DNA of 64,000 bases from Amphiura filiformis (GCF_039555335.1 NC_092629.1:6433432-6497431); one strand, 5' to 3'; counted from the stretch's first letter, positions 24,901 through 32,868 are shown. Numbers and translations are program-made. Notes: generated from the letters alone by a model not told the origin.

Positions 24901-26249
24901 CTTCCTTTTTTGAGGTTTTCTCAAATAAATTTTTATTTTTGAAATTCAGTTATAACTTTTCAAAAAATATGTCTAGGAAGTTGGGATGCTTTCTATAGCC
25001 TTGTTAAGATACAAGAAACATTTTAGGAAGGTTTTGTGATCATTAGAGGGGGTGTAACTCTCAGAACAACAAATAAAAAAGGGCCTCCTCCTTTTTCCAG
25101 GCATTCTTGTATGTACGGATTGTACGCTAAAACAGCTCAAGTATGGGTATTTACACCAATTTTGAAATAAAAAAAATAAAATAAAAAGCCTCCTCTTCCT
25201 CCTTTTTTTCGAAAACCCGGACGTGAAACATGTTTTATTTTTTACTTAGCCTTATAATAGTATCATGTGTACAGTATACTGAGCTTACATGCAAAATTAC
25301 AGTTTATCAACCACATGCTTGCTTTATGAAAGCCTAGCAAGAAAACAAAAAATATTACCCCTCCAATTTTTTGATATTATGTAGACAACATATGGAGGTG
25401 TAATTCCAGCGCAAATTCGCCTCGCGGTCACGTGAGCAACAAGGTCAAATTCAAGGTCAAAGTACAGAAAAAAAGGTCATATTTTTTCTCTTCCTCCTAC
25501 ACACTAAATGATAGTAGATTTGGATTCTTTGAGAGATTAGCTAAAAAATGACACCAATTTCAGCTCAGTAGGACCTACGGTTACGAAGATGTGGTCGCGA
25601 CAATATTGATGTGCGCGCCATTTTTCGCCGAAATCGCGAAAAATGGGCGGGCATAGCGTGAAAACCGTACGTCCTATTAAGCTAAAATTTGAAATTTGAG
25701 CTTTGCCAGCCAAAATCACCCTGTATACCAATTTTGAACAAATTTGAAGGGGGTGAGGTGTGAAATCATACTTTTTTTGGGTGATTTGAGAAATAATGAC
25801 CCTGATGCAGAAATGAGAAAAATTATCATTGCGACTGGAGGTGGAATATCACGGCGAAAATGTTATTTTAACAATCAACATTTGATGAGGTAGACCGGGG
25901 TACGTGTGTTAGCAACGAGGGGTTGCCGTTGCGTTTCCCGGTATGATTGATCGTGAATTTCAGATGGACGCACAAAAATCTGTCTGGACACAAGTTTTTT
26001 CAATCTTGTCAGCAAACTTGCGTCACACATGACGCACATTTTAAAACCCTTAACGGGAACCCTGCTATGCATGTCACTATTGTCAGACTGAGACAAATTC
26101 ACTGCCGATCGACTGGTTTTTTTTTTAAGCTTACCTGTTACAATTTGTAAACATGATTCTCGATTACTGCTGATGATCGCTAACTCCTGATTAAGTAAAT
26201 CTTGTTCAGTAGGGCATGATTGTGAATCGCCTTCATGAAATTTATCCAT
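829..26249 (-). CDS. TTC27: TTC27, tetratricopeptide repeat protein 27 (3' end off window)
   Basis: Sixteen coding exons, in transcript order: 26135-26249, 18948-19146, 17613-17739, 16868-17008, 16001-16102, 14524-14688, 13350-13498, 11846-11958, 10514-10580, 9737-9850, 7551-7646, 5832-5954, 5084-5311, 2860-2958, 2137-2189 and 829-907. All have GT donors and AG acceptors, and phases agree at every junction except exon 5/6. Together they encode about 658 residues colinear with vertebrate TTC27 (843 residues in human). Diagnostic blocks include [53 protein letters not shown] and [18 protein letters not shown] units fill the second half. The family includes yeast EMW1 and is thought to be a cytoplasmic TPR scaffold; its exact biochemical role is not evident here. 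The missing C-terminus lies left of base 1. Several exons have decayed tandem copies in adjacent introns. Confidence 0.93.
1125..1567. mobile_element. TIR element, possibly Tc1/mariner-like
   Basis: Left end starts TGTGACC and contains AAAACCAGGAACAAGTC; the right end is its reverse complement, ending GGTCACA. The flanking TA fits a TA target site. There is no coding capacity. Confidence 0.65.
2137..2189 (-). CDS. TTC27: TTC27 coding exon 15 (TPR)
   Basis: A 53-base exon with acceptor CATACAG and donor GTAAGT. Encodes [17 protein letters not shown] plus two bases that complete a Lys with exon 16. Vertebrate equivalent NAEAWNNLSTSYI. Confidence 0.92.
2745..2812. mobile_element. Fragment of MITE family A
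   Basis: Shares the internal block with GGAAGATATAACCTTAATCT and GTGAATTTCAAATG with other family A copies. Truncated at both ends. Confidence 0.6.
2860..2958 (-). CDS. TTC27: TTC27 coding exon 14 (TPR)
   Basis: Acceptor ATTTCAG, donor GTAAGT, 33 codons, phase 0 at both ends. [20 protein letters not shown] followed by [10 protein letters not shown] is a textbook TPR and matches the vertebrate [10 protein letters not shown] junction. Confidence 0.95.
3125..3312. mobile_element. Degenerate hAT-like MITE
   Basis: Left end near AGGACAGGAGTTCCCCA and right end TTGAGAATCCCTGGCTTA resemble the hAT-type terminus with the core CAGGGGTTCTCAA, in opposite orientation. The middle refers to itself (GGGCCATAGAGGGCC). 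The boundaries are approximate. Confidence 0.4.
5084..5311 (-). CDS. TTC27: TTC27 coding exon 13 (TPR)
   Basis: Acceptor CCATCCAG, donor GTAGGT, 76 codons. Contains [39 protein letters not shown] and [10 protein letters not shown]. These are canonical TPR helices and a strong TTC27 match. Confidence 0.96.
5345..5770 (+). pseudogene. 3' tail of a LINE reverse transcriptase ORF
   Basis: Sits in TTC27 intron 12, on the opposite strand. The translation contains [29 protein letters not shown] and, after a frame change near 5570, [12 protein letters not shown]. This order (FLGV.RRD..RN, GHV.RMP, W.DNIK) is typical of the C-terminal end of non-LTR retrotransposon ORF2 proteins. Only the tail is present and it is out of frame, so it is dead. 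Confidence 0.75.
5832..5954 (-). CDS. TTC27: TTC27 coding exon 12
   Basis: Acceptor TTCAACAG, donor GTAATA, 41 codons. Contains [19 protein letters not shown] and [11 protein letters not shown], the start of the TPR region (vertebrate LASLLFELGCTSSAL, MWEDVVICYER). Confidence 0.93.
6356..6428. repeat. Short direct duplication
   Basis: The block CTTGAGTACATGTATAGGCT followed by TGCTCATAATTTT occurs twice in tandem, about 36 bases apart. Confidence 0.85.
6806..7315. mobile_element. Composite of pogo-like element and inverted repeat
   Basis: An inverted repeat (CATCTGGATAAGTGAATTAT near 6808 and its complement near 7003-7022, with GTTAATCGGTGATGAAC inside) is followed by ACTTATCCAGCCAATGCTTGGTCCCATCATA and, at 7297-7315, AAGAGGTTGGACTGTA. 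The last two blocks match the right half of the element at 12453-12772. A (TA)n run and an (AAAT)n run lie between. Confidence 0.55.
7551..7646 (-). CDS. TTC27: TTC27 coding exon 11
   Basis: Acceptor TGTACAG, donor GTAAGT, 32 codons. Contains [19 protein letters not shown], matching the vertebrate VLERLKIFY and PPHWAI. A palindromic MITE starts only 18 bases upstream of the acceptor. Confidence 0.92.
7665..7947. mobile_element. MITE family A, full length
   Basis: Palindromic, with ends TGGGCTATTCCATTTAAAAT and its complement, and inner blocks CCCCTGTGGAAGAT repeated in both orientations. It lies 18 bases upstream of the acceptor of TTC27 exon 11, so the branch point of that intron probably lies within it. 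Confidence 0.85.
8318..9735 (-). repeat. Tandem array of partial TTC27 exon 10 copies
   Basis: Seven degenerate copies, starting near 8318, 8461, 8597, 8756, 8892, 9427 and 9574, each about 135-160 bases. Each carries the 3' half of exon 10 (the segment encoding roughly [18 protein letters not shown]), its donor (CAG followed by GTATG or GTGGG) and about 85 bases of the following intron. The copies contain indels that shift the frame. The pair 8756/8892 is itself repeated as 9427/9574, so duplication happened in at least two rounds. C runs of 14-17 bases mark two units. One copy was split by a 363-bp transposon. Confidence 0.88.
8993..9355. mobile_element. 363-bp TIR element with 9-bp target duplication
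   Basis: Ends TAGACTAATTCC and GGCAGCAGTCTA. GACCAATCC flanks both sides (8984-8992 and 9356-9364). A second copy lies at 12791-13162. The 9-bp duplication suggests a Mutator-like (MULE) element without coding sequence. It inserted into an exon 10 array unit, so it is younger than that unit. Confidence 0.8.
9737..9850 (-). CDS. TTC27: TTC27 coding exon 10
   Basis: Acceptor TTTTTCCCGATAG, donor GTATGG, 38 codons in phase 0. Starts [20 protein letters not shown] and ends VERAMMQMQ, colinear with vertebrate PKFWAIQTSALILRT and VERAMRQTQ. This is the only full-length, in-frame member of a tandem array of partial copies spanning 8318-9735. Confidence 0.9.
10514..10580 (-). CDS. TTC27: TTC27 coding exon 9
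   Basis: A 67-base exon with acceptor CTAACAG and donor GTAAGC. Encodes one base plus 22 codons containing [14 protein letters not shown], which aligns without gaps to the vertebrate segment ending ELLAFTSCLL. Too short to stand out as an open frame; accepted because phase and homology agree on both sides. Confidence 0.85.
10919..10992 (-). repeat. tRNA-like sequence (decayed or SINE head)
   Basis: On the minus strand it begins GCCACCGTGGCCGAGCGG (box A-like) and contains GGTTCGAATCCC (box B-like) with spacing of a class II (Leu/Ser) tRNA. The acceptor stem does not close and the anticodon loop lacks the normal U33, so it is not a functional tRNA gene. Confidence 0.55.
11846..11958 (-). CDS. 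TTC27: TTC27 coding exon 8
   Basis: Acceptor TTTGCAG, donor GTGAGT. Encodes [15 protein letters not shown] and [11 protein letters not shown], equivalent to vertebrate LELNDDTILNDIKL and the following hydrophobic helix. Confidence 0.9.
12453..12772. mobile_element. Pogo/Tc1-like non-autonomous element
   Basis: Terminal inverted repeats of about 23 bases, TACAGTCCAACCTCTCTTAT at the left and the complement ending GGTTGGACTGTA at the right, with TA at each edge. Internal ACTTATCCGGA motifs repeat the terminal sequence. A related fragment lies near 7020-7315. Confidence 0.75.
12791..13162. mobile_element. Second copy of the 9-bp-duplication element
   Basis: Same ends and body as 8993-9355. Flanks TATATTTTC (12782-12790) and TATGTTTTC (13163-13171) form a 9-bp duplication with one mismatch, confirming the boundaries. 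Confidence 0.8.
13271..13322. repeat. Perfect 23-bp hairpin beside TTC27 exon 7 donor
   Basis: The arm at 13271-13293 (ATTTATAAAAGGATTCAGGT and three more bases) is the exact reverse complement of 13300-13322, with a 6-base loop. It lies in intron 7, 27 bases from the exon. Confidence 0.92.
13350..13498 (-). CDS. TTC27: TTC27 coding exon 7
   Basis: Acceptor TTATGCAG, donor GTAGGT. Encodes [19 protein letters not shown] onward, the best conserved block of the N-terminal half. A perfect 23-bp hairpin lies in the following intron, 27 bases past this exon (13271-13322). Confidence 0.93.
13578..13833. mobile_element. MITE family A, diverged
   Basis: Contains CACTGTGGAAGAC, CTCCCTCTGTGGAAGACTTT and ends GGGATAGCCAAT. 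Begins about 80 bases upstream of the acceptor of TTC27 exon 7. Confidence 0.65.
14524..14688 (-). CDS. TTC27: TTC27 coding exon 6
   Basis: Acceptor TTTTCCAG, donor GTATGT. Encodes 54 full codons with partial codons at both ends, including [19 protein letters not shown] and [10 protein letters not shown], which correspond to the vertebrate QFHLECAY, YYYEY and IDLTG blocks. Confidence 0.88.
15305..15488. mobile_element. MITE family A
   Basis: Starts TGGGCTATTCCAGTTGAAAT and ends in the complement with several mismatches. The middle has GGGGTTACCTGAATTGG. Confidence 0.8.
15661..15923. mobile_element. MITE family A
   Basis: Ends GGCTATTCCATTTAAAATCC and GGAATAGCCCA, with CCCCTGTGGAAGAT near both ends. 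Lies just downstream of TTC27 exon 5. Confidence 0.82.
16001..16102 (-). CDS. TTC27: TTC27 coding exon 5
   Basis: Acceptor CTTTCAG, 34 codons starting [10 protein letters not shown] and containing LDERAP, equivalent to the vertebrate WWTLRC and LEERSP motifs. The obvious donor (GTATGT) gives a phase-0 end that does not fit exon 6. A GT four bases further on, which would extend the exon to 15997, restores the frame. Confidence 0.8.
16317..16372. repeat. (ATACA)n microsatellite
   Basis: About eleven perfect 5-base units. Confidence 0.97.
16590..16800. repeat. Dispersed repeat, copy 1
   Basis: Shares GAGAAAATATCTCAAAA, TTATGTTGAA and the ACTGCAGA-to-AAATTTCAGAA stretch with 37080-37265. The class is unknown. 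Confidence 0.55.
16868..17008 (-). CDS. TTC27: TTC27 coding exon 4
   Basis: Acceptor GGACAG, donor GTAAGTG, 47 codons in phase 0. Contains [20 protein letters not shown], matching the vertebrate block with SLDGES.Y and LLLLARI.L. Confidence 0.88.
17613..17739 (-). CDS. TTC27: TTC27 coding exon 3
   Basis: Acceptor CCCAG, donor GTAAGT. Encodes residues 105-147, with the conserved [20 protein letters not shown] block of the TTC27 N-terminal region. Two truncated copies follow on its acceptor side (17770-18043). Confidence 0.9.
17770..18043 (-). repeat. Two truncated copies of TTC27 exon 3
   Basis: Copies at 17770-17895 and 17927-18043 repeat most of exon 3 with its acceptor side, but lose the donor end. 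Both share an insertion of about 20 bases after GGGAC and the second lacks about 13 bases, so neither can be a normal exon. The shared insertion shows that one copy was made from the other. Confidence 0.88.
18126..18301. mobile_element. MITE family A
   Basis: TGGGCTATTCCAGTTGAATC to GGACTAGCCCA, with the central GGGGTTACCTGA block and a (CAAGT)n expansion at 18240-18255. Confidence 0.82.
18439..18586. mobile_element. MITE family A
   Basis: TGGGTTATTCCAATTAAAAG to GGAATAGCCCA, with CTGTGTGGGAGATTAAGGTC inside. Confidence 0.82.
18948..19146 (-). CDS. TTC27: TTC27 coding exon 2
   Basis: Acceptor after a T-rich tract ending TTTTTTAG, donor GTGAGT. Encodes residues 39-104, including [10 protein letters not shown] and VQNYLGG. 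It ends on two bases that pair with the first base of exon 3 to make Arg. Confidence 0.85.
19234..20025. mobile_element. Fold-back palindrome, about 0.8 kb
   Basis: Arms of about 390 bases. The centre near 19637 pairs GCATATTTGCATAATTAATT with its complement, and the ends are TTTTTAAGGGGGTTCGAAA and its diverged complement ending CACCTTAAAA. No coding sequence. Lies in TTC27 intron 1, about 90 bases upstream of exon 2. Confidence 0.85.
20640..21195. repeat. Local duplication
   Basis: ACTAATTTGATTATAATGGC occurs at about 20648 and 21000, and GCACCTAGGCATGTTCA with the adjoining CGCCACTTTTTCAATATC occurs at about 20918 and 21111. It is a diverged tandem copy with an insertion in one member. 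Confidence 0.7.
21407..21438 (+). repeat. Short telomere-like repeat
   Basis: TTTAGGGTTAGGGTTTAGGG and flanking bases: about four units of TTAGGG or TTTAGGG, interstitial, in TTC27 intron 1. Confidence 0.7.
22722..22873. mobile_element. MITE family B
   Basis: CATACTACCCTGCCGCTTGC at the left and the complement GCAAGCGGCAGGAAAGTATG at the right, around a GACAAGCGGACACAATC core. Related copies lie at 40578-40906 and 32869-32975. Confidence 0.7.
22930..22969. repeat. Perfect 15-bp hairpin
   Basis: AACCCATACCGTACT and its exact complement, separated by 10 bases. Confidence 0.85.
23618..26064. mobile_element. hAT-like element, 2.4 kb, with nested palindrome
   Basis: Left end CAGGCTTCCCGTTAGTGTGC and right end AACGGGAACCCTG are inverted repeats, with GTGCGTCA motifs just inside both. 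CTATGCAT flanks both sides (23610-23617 and 26065-26072), a perfect 8-bp target duplication as in hAT transposons. No transposase is visible. The right edge is only about 70 bases from the donor of TTC27 exon 1. Confidence 0.85.
24297..25802. mobile_element. Fold-back element nested in the hAT-like element
   Basis: Nearly symmetric over 1.5 kb. GGGTCATTATTTCTCAATTC starts the left arm and its complement ends the right arm. Arms of about 500 bases include GAGAAAAAATATGACCTT and ACGTGACCGCGAGGCGAATT on both sides. TGAT flanks both ends (24293-24296, 25803-25806). Confidence 0.85.
26135..26249 (-). CDS. TTC27: TTC27 coding exon 1 (start codon)
   Basis: The ATG is at 26247-26249 and the donor follows an ACAG. 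It encodes 38 residues plus one base and joins exon 2 to give TGSES, matching the GSES of vertebrate TTC27 near its N-terminus. The start was chosen because it is the only ATG that opens this frame and the length fits the vertebrate N-terminus. Confidence 0.8.
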
Positions 26250-28250
26250 AGTTTCTTCTGCAACGTAAATAAGTCAACTTTTCAACTATAAATCTCGTCA
26301 ATTGTCATGATTGTGAAATCACACACATGGGTTTATTTTGGGTCAAAGGTTACACAAAGGTCAGAGTTGAGGAACCACTTCACATCAATTAGAGTTGAAT
26401 ATTTAACCGCAAATTTGTGTTGACTTGAATGAAGTGGGATTAATTCTTTATCTTGATATTTATGTATTATATTTGTCATTTTTACTTTCAATTTTATTTT
26501 TTGGTTAAGTTATTTGCCAGTTTTGATGGAATTTTACAAAGAACTACTTTATCTCATTGTTGCTAAGGCGGCCTGATCTTGTAATCATTTGGAAGTTACT
26601 CGGCTACGTTAAAAAGATTTTGATGCACTGCTCGGCTCAGCTCAGAGAGCTGATTGGATTGTATTGAGAAAGATTATTTTGTAAGTAACAAGCTCCATTT
26701 TGCAGCAGGTAAACCAGTGTCTGTGTGTTCATGTATTTAAAGTTTTAATTTATTTTGAGAAAATAGAAATAGCTAGGTAGGATTTCCAGAAAAATGGGCA
26801 ATGGCATGCCAAATTATAATATTTGTTCTTATCATCAAAATTCAAAAACATCATTCAGACATAGTAAAGTTATAGTAAAGTTAATTTTTATTACTTCCGT
26901 AGTCCAAGCTGTGCGCCAAGCGTAGCCGAGCGTACACACAGAAGAAATTTATAAACAATCATGCTGATTGGCTGATAACGCACTGGACAACAAGCCTGTT
27001 GACCCATGCAAATGCATGGCCATGGCATTGCTTTATTGGTCGTCGGCGCGGCACGTACGTACGTAGACGTAGTACATGTAGTAGGCAACCCCCTTCATGC
27101 CCTTGATGTCACTTCTACGCGATCGCAATTCACCACCGCGTACCCGGACCACGGTAGTAATAAAAAATTAACTTTAATAAGCCAAATCGCTATTGTAACT
27201 TCCGGTTTTTTTTAGGACACTTTGCCCTTTGACCTATCTGGAAAATTCGGGTTTTGTGCGTACAAAATATAATTTAAAACTTGTAACTAGAATAAAAACA
27301 AACTTAAAAACATTATTATTAAATGAATTAATTATTTAAATATTTTTAATGATAACATTATGACAATAATAAATAAATTATTAATAATTACAGCAATTTT
27401 CCCGATAGGTCAAAGGACAAAGTGTCCTAAAACTGCAAAAACTGTCCCACAATGCATTGCAAACTTCCAATGCCGATTGGGCTTATTGCCTATAATTTTT
27501 TGCAGAATTTTCTAACAAATTTTAAGCATACAGCAAACCGTCTGCACGTATTATTTTCCACAACTTCCTTTGTACACAATGCTGATTGTATGTACGCTTG
27601 ACGTCGCATGTGTACACAAATTCCTTTATTAAATATTAAAGCTAAGCTAGTAAGAACCGTCCCAGCGCGTATTATTTTCCACAACTTTGTGTGCAGTCGA
27701 CGCTTGACATCACATGCTTATACGCGAAACAGATTATGAAAGTCATTTTTGGTAATTTTGAGAACAAGTACAAAAAATGGTTCAGGGCATCATGCATGCA
27801 TTTCATAATTTAAACATTATTCACAATCCATAACTTAACATGAGCTTACAGTATTGTGTGGAAATTCAAAGCTAGATAGAGTTCTTGAGTAAGTTTTGAC
27901 TTACAATGCTTTCATGCAGTATATGTATGTCCATCCAGCCTGTACGTCCAGCCAGCAATACATCAAAAAACTGGCAAAAACTGTTTTTGCCAAGTGGTTC
28001 CTGGTTAAAACGGCATTTTTTTCCACCTGCGGCAAAAACTTGCAAACCCTGCTCTTGGGCATGTTTATTGGCCATTCTGTGGTTGCCCTCCTCTTGCTTG
28101 GAGTCAAAATTTTTTTTTTTTTAAATGGCCTTCAGAGCCTAGGTAGGCATGTTCACAAAATTTTCAAGTAGGATATTTCACATTGAAATTATTTTGTTTA
28201 AAAAGGTGATTATTTAACTTAAAAAATGAGGGGTCAACCATGTCTGTCCA
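26250..28250. other. Upstream region of TTC27
   Basis: About 2 kb without a recognisable gene. It should contain the TTC27 promoter, but no TATA box or CpG-rich block stands out. Scattered AT-rich sequence and a G+C-richer patch near 27000-27140. Confidence 0.4.
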
Positions 28251-28254
28251 GGTC

Positions 28255-30230
28255 AAAAATTAGCGAAGTTATGGGCAAATGTCTGTTTTTAAAGGTGAAC
28301 CTCATTGAAAATAAAGTTATATATCAATGGAAAGCTTATGATGCCAGGAAGCAGAAAAGAATATTTTTTATTTGCCTAACGCACCAGGATAGACATAATC
28401 TCCATGCAAAGATTGGATATTGGCACCCCCTAAATTACAAAAACGAAATCGTTCAAATTGGGCGCTTTTCGATGATGACGTCAACACGGGACACACAGTT
28501 ACTTCCGGGTTTGATTGTAAACACAATGTCCATGCATTACTGTGGCATGCATCGGGCCAATGCACGAACTCAGTCATTGCCAACTTACTTTACATGAAAA
28601 ATATCTTCAATAAAATAAGAATAACATGAAGGAAACATCATGATCAAATCAAGAATGAAGTCCCTGAATAAAGTGTGTGGATTAAAAAATGGGAAAAGTG
28701 CTGGCCGGGGTGATTTGGGATAGGCCAAGCCATCCACGATATGCAGGGAATATTACAGTAAAGTGCGAAGAGCGAAGATTCGCCGAAGAACCGGAATGAA
28801 AACAGATTGCAAAAAATGCTAGTGCTACCTGTTCAGATCGTCACACCAAGTTGAGATGAACTTATCACAATGAGAAAATGAAGGAATAGAATAAAGTACA
28901 TGTACGGGATTTTTTCATTATTTCTTAACTTTACAACCGGTCATGTATGATAGGCGAACTCGTAGATACATACGGGGCGGGGTGAACTCACTCAGTCGCC
29001 GAGTGTTCCGTATCCGCGACTGTAGGCCCCTACGTACTGTACTTGCAGACAAAATGACCGATTTGATATTCACATTCTGATATTTCCAACTTATTGCTAC
29101 TTCATCAGCAAAATTTATTCCTGTAGATGTTCCAAATATAAGGGAACGATTGATCAAATCAGCTGAAACACGCGCAACTTGAACTTATGCTACCGGAGAG
29201 ACGAACCCATACGCAGTGTTTGCCCACCTTGATCGGCGGCTGCCTGTAATTTCTTCAGCATAAAAGCAGCAATTTACGCATCGTGTTCGGTAATCCATAA
29301 AACATGAATGTTTCACTTTTTCAGTACACTGATGGTCATTAAAAGAATCGTGACACAGGTGACAATATTTTAATTCTATTCAGATTTCAGAATTCCATCA
29401 AATAACGGTCTACTAAGCCTAAATTGTATTTATTTTATAATAAAGTATCTAGCTTTCTTTCAATCGTGATTGTGTGGAAAGAATGTACCGGAGAATGTAT
29501 TACCGCAATGCGCTATAATATGAAAACCTTTATGGGCTGGATTTGATAAAATCGGCGGTTTTTTTAATTAATTTTTTGATTACTACAAGACGATATTTTA
29601 AAAAATCAGATATTTTAAAATGAATCAAGAATAGGGAATGTCACAAACAAGTTATTTAATTTGTTATTCGATCATGTTTATTCAGTCCATGACATGAACG
29701 GTATACGGTAGCAGCAATCATTTGCGCATGGAATTGATCCCAGCGAAATTCAAACTCAATTACCCAGTTATACCCAGCCAGTTATGACTGATTTTGTCAA
29801 AAATTTACGGAACATTTTCGTGTTGACAATAATTCTATTATTTCTAATATATATAGAAGGAATCAGCAACTCAAGATTCTTCTCATTTCAAGCTTTATTG
29901 TGAAAATCAGACTTGCCGGGCAGCTTGCAAAAGTACAGGAAGCAAGTCTTGTTTACATGTTTCCGAGTAGGATCACGTGATCGCGAACCCTGAGCTAACG
30001 TCACGAGCATTCTCAAGGTCAACGACGATTTATTTTGGTGCTTTTTATGCGCCTTAAAAAAAAACAAAAATTCATTCCTTTTTTTAATTTTTCAGCTTTA
30101 TTGGCCATCAAAAAATCGCAAAAATTATTTTAATATCCTGATATCATAAGCTTTCCATTGATATATAACTTTATTTTCAATGAGGTTCACCTTTAAAAAA
30201 CTGCACTTTTCTGCGCCCATCATTGACAAT
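28255..30230. mobile_element. Probable 2-kb TIR element
   Basis: AAAGGTGAACCTCATTGAAA and about 30 following bases near 28293 recur in exact inverted form near 30150-30200. GATGACGTCA- and GTGACGTTA-type sequences also sit at matching distances inside the arms. The outer boundaries are uncertain and no transposase is visible. Confidence 0.6.
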
Positions 30231-30599
30231 GCCTTACACTGACTTACTGTACAAAAAAAGCATGTAATGCATCATTTTTTACCACGATGATCCATTTTAC
30301 ACAAAGGCGATTTTATTTTATGAAATCTAACTTTCACTGCATGCTGACTTCTGTATCAAGGATAAAGTACCAGCACTTTTTAGACTACGTCGTCAAGTTT
30401 CTGGTGTCCAAATTTCAAATTTTTGAATTTCCCTATGGGGATTACACAGTTAAGCCATTGACTGTGAGCTACTGTGGACACAACTTTTTGGATTGAATGT
30501 TGCCCTCTATAATAAGCAATATGGACATGTCTAGCTAGGGTCGTCCTTTGTGCTGCACATATTGTGCATGAGCTGTGTGATCTTATTTATTACGCCTAC

Positions 30600-31805
30600 T
30601 AGAGTTGGGCGACTATCACTTTTTTCCTAGTCGACTAGTCTGCAGCAAATAGTCGCGACTACGACTATAGTCGCGACTATCTGTGGTTAAAATTGGATTG
30701 AAAAATCAGGTGAAAGATTGGTGGCAATTTAGTATTTATAATGCATGATTACAGGACCCGTGATTGCCGGCATCGCATCACAGTTTGCTACACAAACCAG
30801 CACTGTTGCGATACAAATTGCTACACTGTATCGCAGACGCGTTATGATGCAAATATTTGACTGTAAAATGCTGTAATATAGGCCTAACTTTTCTGTTCAA
30901 TTAAATTCACTTGCCACTTTCCAGCAACAGCACAAGAAACTTCATATAATTTCTCAAACCTTCAATATTCCAATAGCGATCTTCGTTCGTTTCCATGTTT
31001 TGCTGTGCATGAAAATATGTAAACATGCCGATGCGGCAGTGCATATTTTCCATGGTATGCTCATGAACGTGTTGCATCGTGCATGTACGATTAACTTTCA
31101 CCTCCGACCTACGCCACCTGACCTCATCTAGACTACTGCATTTGTCGCTACAGGGGTGGCATTGCAACATTACGACTGTTTGTCAGCTAATTTGTTTATT
31201 TTCCTGTTGCTTTCTAAATATTCTGTTACCACAATAAGCATAGCTTTTTGAAATTACGTGAAAAGTACTTCAATCTAATAATATTTTCCTAAATTTTCCC
31301 TTTTGGAAAACACTTCTCGGAAGTTCTCGCTGTTTCTTTCCAAAGTTGAAATAATCTCATACCTTCAGTAGTTGGTACAAACACCCAACCTGGGTCTGTA
31401 CATGCACGCTATGACGCTGCTACACCTGTTATCGCTACATAAATTATAATCATAATGAGATGTTCGACAGTTCTAAGTAATTTGAGTTTTTAACGGCTTT
31501 TATCTTGTGGGAAAGTAGTTCGACAACAAGTCAATAACACCAATTTAATGATGATTTATGGACATTATGATTACTTGTTGGTTAGTGTTACTATTGGTAA
31601 GGTAATGACTAACATTTTTCACATTTTTCGCAGTTTATATGTTAGTATTTGGTTGGTTTTGGTGCGAATAACTGGCACTTTTAAAGTAATTTTTAACACA
31701 AAAATATACTTGCATTAGTCGACTTTTGGTTTTCAATAGTCGTAGTCGCGACTATCAGTAATAGTCGCGACTAACGACTATTGGCGACTTAGTCGCCCAA
31801 CTCTA
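30600..31805. mobile_element. hAT-like non-autonomous element, 1.2 kb
   Basis: Terminal inverted repeats TAGAGTTGGGCGACTA, perfect over 16 bases, and perfect 8-bp target duplications ACGCCTAC (30592-30599, 31806-31813). Subterminal AGTCGCGACTA motifs repeat in both orientations. The terminus TAGAGTTGGGC is typical of hAT. The longest internal frame (87 codons) does not look like a transposase. Confidence 0.93.
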
Positions 31806-31855
31806 ACGCCTACGGTATGTACAGTGTCCTTTTTCCACCAGAAGTTCTTTTAAGA

Positions 31856-32301
31856 AATCTATCAACTTGATTCTTGTTCTTAAGAATTAAAATTCTTAAG
31901 GGGGTACTACACCCCTTCATAATTTTTTGTCTATTTTTGCATTTTTCTCAAAAACTAATACTACAGTGGTACGGTAACAAAAGTTAAGTATATTATAGGG
32001 GCAAGGAATCCAAGTACTATACTGAAATTTCAGTGACCCATGACAAGCGGTTTGGTATTTATGATAAGAAAAGAGGTACCGATAGAATGTACCTCATTTC
32101 CAATCATATATACTGAACCGCTTGTCATGGGTCACTGAAATGTCAGTATAGTAATTGGATTCCTTGCCCCAATAATATACCGTACATAACTTTTTTTACC
32201 AGTGTGTTATTATTTTTTTGAGAAAAATGCAAAAAATAGTCACAAATTTACCACAGGGGTGTAGTACCCCCTTAAGAACAAGAATCAACTTGATAGATTT
32301 T
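31856..32301. mobile_element. Fold-back palindrome
   Basis: AAGGGGGTACTACACCCCT and its complement bound arms of about 190 bases; ATCTATCAACTTGATTCTTG extends the outer ends. The centre is near 32087. Confidence 0.87.
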
Positions 32302-32321
32302 CAGTTAAATTTTAGATATGT

Positions 32322-32453
32322 TAAATGATAGGAATTTTTGTTTTTACTATCCTCTATTGTGTGATAGATGACAGGCAGGTCCAATATTTTACTGCAATAA
32401 AAATATTGGACCTGCCTGTAGAGAATAGTAAGAACAAAAATTCCTATCATTTA
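32322..32453. mobile_element. Small palindromic MITE
   Basis: TAAATGATAGGAATTTTTGT to its complement at the right end, with CAGGCAGGTCCAATATTTT and its complement in the middle. Confidence 0.85.
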
Positions 32454-32868
32454 CTCTCATTCTTAGTCAGTTAATTACCGGTACCGGTATTTTTTTGATA
32501 ACTAAAACTAGTTTTAGTTCTAAGGAAAAATAAGTTTACAAAACTCCCCTTATTCTAAAATGAACAAAACCTGTTTACATTAAGTTCAACTTCAGTTGCG
32601 TGCAGTGTGTGGTGTATTACGCACTATGCTTACAATGCGCTATTTACACGCAGCTTGTGAGCACTTCGACAAGTGAGTCTTAAAATTTATCGCGATATGA
32701 TCGACATCGCGATAAATTTTGCATGATATCGCAGCATGGAAAACCCGGGCGATGCCCACCTTATAAAATTGGGGGGAACAAACATTTTTTTCATGGATTT
32801 AAAAAAAAATGATAGCAATTAAGGAATGCTTGAACAGTGCATCAGTCACCATTTGACACCATTTAATT

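Noticed and set aside
28918-29157. 79-codon open frame on the minus strand
   Set aside because: Lies inside a probable transposable element and shows no recognisable protein family.
30907-31170. Transposase fragment inside the hAT-like element
   Set aside because: The 87-codon frame contains scattered Cys and His but no spacing typical of a BED finger or the hAT dimerisation domain.
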